From: Thermococcales archaeon 44_46
GTDB taxonomy: Archaea > Methanobacteriota_B > Thermococci > Thermococcales > Thermococcaceae
DNA: 5,171 bases
Assembly (NCBI GenBank): GCA_001507935.1
Contig: LGET01000120.1
Span: 1-5,171 of the forward strand
Direction: 5' to 3'
Part shown: in pieces, positions 1 to 5,171 of the stretch
How positions within the stretch are numbered: position 1 is the first letter of the stretch
Layout of the letters: the number at the start of each line of letters is the position of its first letter
The notes under the pieces: generated by a model
What the model saw: only the letters and a program-made list of their open reading frames with translations
What the model was told of the DNA's origin: nothing
The model's database searches: none
Program-made: the position numbers and the translations under genes

Positions 1-408
1 ATGTTTAGAAACTGTGATGCTAGAACTCTTGGTGATGTGTGCGTGTGGAGAACAAGAACCGCAACAGAGATATCAGCAGTACTGTCGCCAGTGTTCACCG
101 CAAACAGGTACTGGTATTACAAAGGAAAGGGATACGACGACAATGAGTCCATGGCTAGAGCTCAGGCCGATGTTGAAAAAATACACGTAACATCCCTTGG
201 CTTCATTCAGAGGGTTGAAATTGGGCTTGGACTCATAGGAAACAAAAAACACCTGCTCGTTATGCTAAGGGGGCCCGCAGAGGGAGGAAAAATAGACCGC
301 ATATATTCGCCGAAGGAGGGCATTGTAGTGCTTGAAGCCACAAATGAACAAACGCTCTTTGCGGAGGTTTTGCTGTTAAAGGCCATCATAGGCTCAAGGG
401 TCAAATGA
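1..408 (+). CDS. Unidentified protein, possibly 5'-truncated by the window edge
   Basis: I do not recognise this family. The reading frame runs from an ATG at the very first base, so the true start may lie upstream and the 135 residues seen may be only a C-terminal part; no ribosome binding site can be judged. The protein has two cysteines near the beginning (C5, C14), an aromatic patch around residues 37-40 (YWYY), a basic and acidic middle, and a C-terminal half (about 65-130) of alternating hydrophobic stretches that looks like a compact alpha/beta fold, including RVEIGLGLIGNKKHLLVML and LEATNEQTLFAEVLLLKAI. There is no signal peptide or convincing membrane segment. It ends in TGA at 406-408, overlapping by 8 bp the stop of the convergent radical SAM gene. 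That it is real coding sequence is likely from its composition and uninterrupted length; its function is unknown. Confidence 0.6.
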   Translation: MFRNCDARTLGDVCVWRTRTATEISAVLSPVFTANRYWYYKGKGYDDNESMARAQADVEKIHVTSLGFIQRVEIGLGLIGNKKHLLVMLRGPAEGGKIDRIYSPKEGIVVLEATNEQTLFAEVLLLKAIIGSRVK

Positions 409-410
409 CC
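399..410. repeat. Inverted repeat over two convergent stop codons
   Basis: The 12 bases GGTCAAATGACC are a perfect 5-bp-arm inverted repeat with an AA spacer. The inner part is formed by the two opposed TGA stop codons (plus strand 406-408, minus strand 401-403), extended on each side by GG/CC. It is short enough to be a by-product of the overlapping stops. It could also act as a very small hairpin at the shared 3' end, but it lacks an adjacent T-run, so I do not call it a terminator. Confidence 0.4.
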
Positions 411-2146
411 ACAATATCTCTGTATATTTCTCTTTTCTCCGGCTCAACTATTTCCAAAAACTCCTCTTTGGTTTTGAACGGCCTCTTTGCGAGAATTCTT
501 ACGACCTTCTTCTTTCCAATCCCGGGCAGATAAGTTAAAACCTTGGGGCTTTCGATATTTGGATTTATCGGTATTGGAACTCCCGTTATGCTCCTGAAGC
601 CGTGGTCAACAATGAGAACGTCGTAAAACCTGTTCAGCTCAATCTCCTTTGGGATGCCCACTATTAGGGGGTAGCTTCCTATCTGCCTCCCGTATGTTAA
701 GCCGTTGTCAAACACTTCAGCCCTAACATCCCTCAATATTGTCCCAACGGGAACGAGGCGTTTGAGCATTGGATAGTCTATCTCGTGCCTTATTTTGTAC
801 TTATAGTGCTTGATCAGGGTTTTGTGCTTCTCGGTCTTTACCTTGTCCCTTATGTGCCATAAAGGCGTTCCCGGGAATACAACCACCTGCCTTATGTTTA
901 TCCTCCTCACCAGCAGTCCCTCGTCGAGTATTTTCTTCAAAAACTCGTAGGTGAGCTCATAGGTCTTCTTGGTCTCTCCGGGGAGACCGAAGAGAATGTT
1001 AATTCCGGGCAGGAGCCATGGCATCCCGTTGTAACCCCTTTTAGCGCCAACCTCGTTTAGAATCTTAACGGCTTCGTAAGTCTCTTCCGGTGTGGAGTTC
1101 AGGTTGTTGAGCTTCGCTACCTTCGGATCAGCAGTTTCAAGCCCGAAGGCAACGACATTTCCGGGCGTGCCGTATTTTATGAGTGTCTTCGCTATCCTGA
1201 TGCTCTCCTCAGGGTAGTTCGCTATGACCGCGGGGTTGGCATTGTCTACGTGGAGGGTCTTTACTTCCGGTGCAACGCTCCTAATTCCTTTAAAAAGCTT
1301 TTCAATTGCCTCAGGATTTGGAACCGGAACTCTATCATTAGGCTTCGCCATGTAAGAGAAGATACAGCTCTGTCGTCCTATTCTAAAGTGCCTCACTCCG
1401 AGATTATAGAAGACTTCGACCTCTTTGACGATGTCTTCAATAGGTCGGTCTTCTATTGATTTGTATCTCACGGGTTCAGTGCAGAAGGAACACCCTCCTA
1501 TGCCCGCAGCTTTGGGACATCCTCTCTGGGTCTCGATCTCCACTATGACAAAATCGGGGTAATCCGGGAACTGCTTCACCACTTCGGCACCTAAGAGTGC
1601 GTAGTCCCTCAATTCCGAATAGTCCCTGAAGCGGAGGGGGTTCGCTTCTTTGGGGTTTGTGAAGAAGTCATAGAGAAAAGCCTCCAGGTCGCCGTAAGCG
1701 ATGTGGTCAAAAACTGCCTGAGCAAGGGTTAGTTCCTTTGAGCTTATCTTTGTTCCGCCCTCATGGGCCGAGCCCATAAATGCCGGTCCGCCGAGAATTT
1801 TAATGCCCTTGAACGGCTTTATAAACTTTGCAACCTCTTCCACCTGAGAAGGGACTGCAGAAAGGTATTTTCCCGGAGTGTGCAGTCCACCGATGTATAT
1901 GATCACATCTGCTTTCTCAAGAATCTCTTTTGTTTTATGTACGTTGGGAGTTTTATTTTTGGTCTTTATCCCCTGTTCGCCCTCAAAAGTAAAGCGCAGG
2001 TCATCTATTGTGAGGTAAAAAATTCTCGCATCTTTTCTGGCTTTTTTTATTGCACCGTAGGCGTATCTTGGATAGATTCCCAAATAAGGGGGCACTCCAA
2101 GTCCCGCTGGTTCGTCGGTGTAGCCGTCTATTATTGCAACTATCAT
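401..2146 (-). CDS. Radical SAM enzyme with C-terminal HhH (COG1031-type)
   Basis: A 581-residue protein matching the archaeal radical SAM group with a C-terminal helix-hairpin-helix. Order of parts: residues 1-200 form a Rossmann-like N-terminal region (YIGG at 84-87, ILGG at 117-120) with no cysteine. The cluster motif follows as C210-x8-C219-x2-C222 (RGCP...GGCSFC), which should bind the [4Fe-4S] cluster that cleaves S-adenosylmethionine. The TIM-barrel continues to about 430, with GLE at 335-337 and LFGLPGET at 385-392. Residues about 470-528 resemble a TRAM/OB-like beta segment, and 538-567 is a helix-hairpin-helix (LPGIGKKKV). The only other cysteine is C261. TRAM and HhH parts suggest an RNA or DNA substrate, but the reaction is unknown. 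I start at ATG 2146 because MIVAIIDGY begins the fold; a 52-residue upstream extension is poorly protein-like and lies antisense to a ferritin-gene relic. No ribosome binding site precedes this ATG, which fits a leaderless or near-leaderless mRNA. Confidence 0.88.
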   Translation of the reverse strand: MIVAIIDGYTDEPAGLGVPPYLGIYPRYAYGAIKKARKDARIFYLTIDDLRFTFEGEQGIKTKNKTPNVHKTKEILEKADVIIYIGGLHTPGKYLSAVPSQVEEVAKFIKPFKGIKILGGPAFMGSAHEGGTKISSKELTLAQAVFDHIAYGDLEAFLYDFFTNPKEANPLRFRDYSELRDYALLGAEVVKQFPDYPDFVIVEIETQRGCPKAAGIGGCSFCTEPVRYKSIEDRPIEDIVKEVEVFYNLGVRHFRIGRQSCIFSYMAKPNDRVPVPNPEAIEKLFKGIRSVAPEVKTLHVDNANPAVIANYPEESIRIAKTLIKYGTPGNVVAFGLETADPKVAKLNNLNSTPEETYEAVKILNEVGAKRGYNGMPWLLPGINILFGLPGETKKTYELTYEFLKKILDEGLLVRRINIRQVVVFPGTPLWHIRDKVKTEKHKTLIKHYKYKIRHEIDYPMLKRLVPVGTILRDVRAEVFDNGLTYGRQIGSYPLIVGIPKEIELNRFYDVLIVDHGFRSITGVPIPINPNIESPKVLTYLPGIGKKKVVRILAKRPFKTKEEFLEIVEPEKREIYRDIVVI

Positions 2147-2164
2147 GTGTGAGAATTTGGCCGG

Positions 2165-2178
2165 GGGTTTAAAAACCC
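2165..2178 (-). promoter_or_regulatory. Candidate TATA box of the radical SAM gene, inside an inverted repeat
   Basis: On the minus strand the sequence reads GGGTTTTTAAACCC. The AT core (2168-2175) is centred about 25 bases before the ATG at 2146, the usual distance from an archaeal TATA box to the transcription start. That would place the start at or next to the ATG, matching the absence of a Shine-Dalgarno sequence. The core sits between 6-bp inverted arms (gggttt/aaaccc, 2-base spacer), which could be a regulator site. There is no good purine-rich BRE directly upstream. A second AT box, TTTAAAAATA on the minus strand at 2197-2206, is an alternative that would give a leader of about 30 bases. 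Confidence 0.4.
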
Positions 2179-2201
2179 AGCGAAGGGGATATGCAATATT
2201 T

Positions 2202-2318
2202 TTAAACTCCGAAATAGAAATAAATAGGCTGGCGGATATTGAGCGGGAACGATACAATAAACTAAAAAACCTGAAAGAAGAATATCTTGCAGTAAAGAAC
2301 AATCAGGCTGCTCAATGA
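2202..2318 (+). pseudogene. 3' relic of a ferritin-like gene, paralogue of the gene at 2369-2908
   Basis: The frame ending in TGA at 2316-2318 encodes a peptide whose last 31 residues align with the last 30 residues of the neighbouring ferritin-like protein, with 16 identities by eye and a single one-residue gap. Shared residues include LA-IE, YN, K-LKE-YL, K-N and the terminal A-Q before the stop. Upstream, NSEIE lines up with NPEVK if two residues are missing, and similarity then fades. The metal-binding ExxH of the intact copy (EWGH) is replaced by ERER, so the histidine ligand is lost. The three earlier helices are absent because the start of the radical SAM gene occupies that place. The frame is open back to an ATG at 2145 (57 residues), but no ribosome binding site precedes it and its first 18 or so residues look unlike a ferritin helix. 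I read it as the decayed end of a tandem duplicate. Confidence 0.65.
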
Positions 2319-2357
2319 TTTTTATTTTCAATGAGCGGGTAACCAAAAAGTGAACAT

Positions 2358-2363
2358 GAGGTG
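2358..2363 (+). promoter_or_regulatory. Ribosome binding site of the ferritin-like gene
   Basis: GAGGTG lies 5 bases before the ATG at 2369 and matches the complement of the archaeal 16S rRNA 3' end. It fixes this start over the earlier out-of-frame ATG at 2356. An AT-rich tract at about 2318-2328 (tttttatttt) is at a plausible distance to be the TATA box, but it is not distinctive. Confidence 0.6.
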
Positions 2364-2368
2364 TTGTT

Positions 2369-4348
<1,980 letters not shown>

Positions 4349-4380
4349 GGTCTCTCCCCCCAAGAATATACTGCCTAAGG

Positions 4381-4388
4381 CTTTTAAT
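4381..4388 (-). promoter_or_regulatory. Candidate TATA box for the DUF655-rsmA pair
   Basis: On the minus strand TATTAAAAG is preceded by the purine-rich CGAAAAG, which resembles a BRE. Counting about 25 bases on gives a transcription start near 4360, leaving a short leader that contains the GGGGAG site of the ATG at 4348. A small palindrome, GCCTTAGGC (4373-4381), lies just downstream. This suggests DUF655 and rsmA can be transcribed apart from rpl21e-rpoF; readthrough is also possible. Confidence 0.4.
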
Positions 4389-4400
4389 ACTTTTCGAGAA

Positions 4401-4425
4401 ATTTTGAAAAAGAAGAGGAGAGGAG
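4401..4425 (-). terminator. Candidate T-rich terminator after rpoF
   Basis: Immediately after the rpoF stop, the minus strand is an almost pure pyrimidine tract, CTCCTCTCCTCTTCTTTTTC, with a five-T run at 4407-4411. Archaeal RNA polymerase can stop at such T-runs without a hairpin. The run is short, so partial termination is the most that can be argued. Confidence 0.35.
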
Positions 4426-4788
4426 TTACTCCCTATATTCTGCGAGGATTTCGAGTATCTTTTCTGCCTCCTCTTTAGTGGGCGTGTACTCTTCCTTGGC
4501 AAAGATAACCCTTATGTCAAAGTAGTCCTCGGGCATTATGTCGACAATTTTCGTCGCTATCCTTTCATCAAGCCATTCAAAGAGGCCTATTAGCTTTTCT
4601 CTGAGCTCTTTTGCTTTTTCTGCTGAGAGCTTTGAGAACTTCTCTGCGTGCTCAATGCTAACCCTTGCTTCATAGAATATTGGCTCCTCTGGGTTTTCCT
4701 CTAGCCCTTCTTCTCTCCTTTTAAGCAGCAGCTCCTTTGCCTCCGGAATTGAGATGTATTCTTCCTTGAGCTTTTTGCGCCCTATCAT
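4426..4788 (-). CDS. rpoF: DNA-directed RNA polymerase subunit F (Rpb4-like)
   Basis: A 120-residue protein recognised as archaeal RpoF, the counterpart of eukaryotic Rpb4. It pairs with RpoE (Rpb7) to form the polymerase stalk that helps open complexes, elongation and termination. The start MIGRKKL, the YISIPEAKELL segment (11-21), the helical middle (45-80, SIEHAEKFSKLS and LFEWLDERIATKIVDIMP) and the C-terminal KEEAEKILEIL (105-115) are typical, and the length matches the family. Two starts are possible: GTG at 4797, whose first bases overlap the rpl21e stop as GTGA, or ATG at 4788. I prefer the ATG because GAAGTGAG precedes it with the same spacing as the strong site of rpl21e, while the GTG has no such site. 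Either way the gene is directly coupled to rpl21e upstream. Confidence 0.93.
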   Translation of the reverse strand: MIGRKKLKEEYISIPEAKELLLKRREEGLEENPEEPIFYEARVSIEHAEKFSKLSAEKAKELREKLIGLFEWLDERIATKIVDIMPEDYFDIRVIFAKEEYTPTKEEAEKILEILAEYRE

Positions 4789-4793
4789 AGTTC

Positions 4794-5087
4794 TCACTTC
4801 TGGGGCCTTAAGTGAACTGGGTGAATGAAGAAGGTCTTAACCTTACTACCGTCATTGATCTGGACGATATATGCATCTCCCCTCTTTCCAACCACGGTAC
4901 CTGTTCTTCCGTGGAATCTTGGGTCTGGCATTCCCTTGTGGTAGCTTGGCTCAATCACTATGTGGACTCTCTGACCAACTTCAAACTCCTGAAGGAACCT
5001 TGTTAATGGAGGAAGACCTCTCCTCCTTGGTGATTTGCTAAGCTTACCTCTGGTTTTCCTTCTAACAGTATGGGCTTTTTGAACCAT
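4794..5087 (-). CDS. rpl21e: 50S ribosomal protein L21e
   Basis: A 97-residue basic protein that is unmistakably archaeal L21e (eL21), a component of the large ribosomal subunit that binds 23S rRNA. The basic N-terminal tail ([20 protein letters not shown], residues 4-23) is followed by the SH3-like barrel: [20 protein letters not shown] at 35-54, [18 protein letters not shown] at 58-75, and a C-terminal [10 protein letters not shown]. It is full length. ATG 5087 is selected because a perfect GAGGTGAT site lies 4 bases upstream; the in-frame GTG at 5096 falls within that site and cannot be the main start. It is the first gene of the minus-strand block within the window, and its stop TGA lies 5 bases before the rpoF ATG. 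Confidence 0.97.
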   Translation of the reverse strand: MVQKAHTVRRKTRGKLSKSPRRRGLPPLTRFLQEFEVGQRVHIVIEPSYHKGMPDPRFHGRTGTVVGKRGDAYIVQINDGSKVKTFFIHPVHLRPQK

Positions 5088-5091
5088 ATCA

Positions 5092-5099
5092 ATCACCTC
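5092..5099 (-). promoter_or_regulatory. Strong ribosome binding site of rpl21e
   Basis: GAGGTGAT on the minus strand, with TGAT then ATG. It matches the archaeal anti-Shine-Dalgarno sequence across all eight bases, as expected for a highly expressed ribosomal protein gene, and decides the start codon. Confidence 0.8.
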
Positions 5100-5125
5100 T
5101 TAGAGCTTATTTAGGAGTTTCAACA

Positions 5126-5156
5126 ACTTATACGTTTAGGAACAAGCGCTTATAAA
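5126..5156 (-). promoter_or_regulatory. Candidate promoter(s) of the rpl21e gene block
   Basis: Two TATA-like boxes are seen on the minus strand: TTTATAAG (5149-5156) and GTATAAGT (about 5126-5133). Predicted transcription starts about 25 bases downstream would be near 5128 and near 5105. The first is the better match to the archaeal consensus; the second gives a short leader carrying the strong ribosome binding site. The remainder to 5171 shows nothing else that I can support. Confidence 0.45.
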
Positions 5157-5171
5157 CTACGGGTCTTTCCC

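Noticed and set aside
2147..2302. Upstream in-frame extension of the radical SAM gene by 52 residues.
   Set aside because: The extension is Ser-, Phe- and Arg-rich, unlike the rest of the protein, is antisense to the ferritin-like relic, and would bury the well-placed TATA-like box; the conserved fold begins at ATG 2146.
5088..5096. GTG at 5096 as the start of L21e (100 residues).
   Set aside because: The GTG is inside the Shine-Dalgarno sequence itself; the family normally starts at MVQKAH.
5101..5171. A tRNA gene or other RNA gene at the right edge.
   Set aside because: The sequence lacks the conserved T-loop and a cloverleaf can not be drawn; it is better explained by AT-rich promoter boxes.

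Overview
The window looks like chromosomal DNA of a hyperthermophilic euryarchaeon of the order Thermococcales (Thermococcus or a close relative). The reasons are an archaeal/eukaryal-type information-processing cluster (ribosomal protein L21e, RNA polymerase subunit Rpb4/RpoF, a DUF655 protein, Dim1/RsmA), proteins rich in Lys, Glu and Ile, purine-rich GAGGTGAT-type ribosome binding sites, and AT-rich TATA-like boxes. The assignment is by recognition only; no search was run.

Layout, left to right. (1) Positions 1-408, plus strand: the 3' part or all of an unidentified gene. (2) Positions 401-2146, minus strand, tail-to-tail with it and overlapping by 8 bp: a 581-residue radical SAM enzyme of the COG1031 type. 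It has an N-terminal Rossmann-like region, an unusually spaced cluster motif (C-x8-C-x2-C), a TRAM/OB-like beta segment and a C-terminal helix-hairpin-helix. (3) Positions 2147-2368: a divergent intergenic region. It holds a previously hidden relic of a ferritin-like gene (about 2202-2318) and candidate promoters. (4) Positions 2369-2908, plus strand: an intact 179-residue ferritin-like protein, apparently the surviving paralogue of the relic. (5) Positions 2898-5087, minus strand: rpl21e, rpoF, DUF655 and rsmA in that transcriptional order, followed upstream by candidate promoters up to 5171.

The four-gene minus-strand block is a well-known archaeal translation/transcription neighbourhood. 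L21e belongs to the large ribosomal subunit, RpoF to the polymerase stalk, and RsmA dimethylates 16S rRNA. The DUF655 protein carries an HhH motif and is translationally coupled to rsmA, which suggests an RNA- or ribosome-linked role. rpl21e and rpoF overlap or abut. DUF655 and rsmA are 2 bp apart. A 77-bp gap between rpoF and DUF655 carries a T-rich candidate terminator and a candidate promoter, so the block may be two transcripts.

The most interesting points are the ferritin-like gene relic next to its intact paralogue, the radical SAM enzyme with an expanded CxxxCxxC motif and RNA-binding-like C-terminal modules but no second cluster cysteines, and the closely similar LPGIGKK hairpin shared by that enzyme and the DUF655 protein. 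Nothing in the window amounts to a clear new defence or mobile system.
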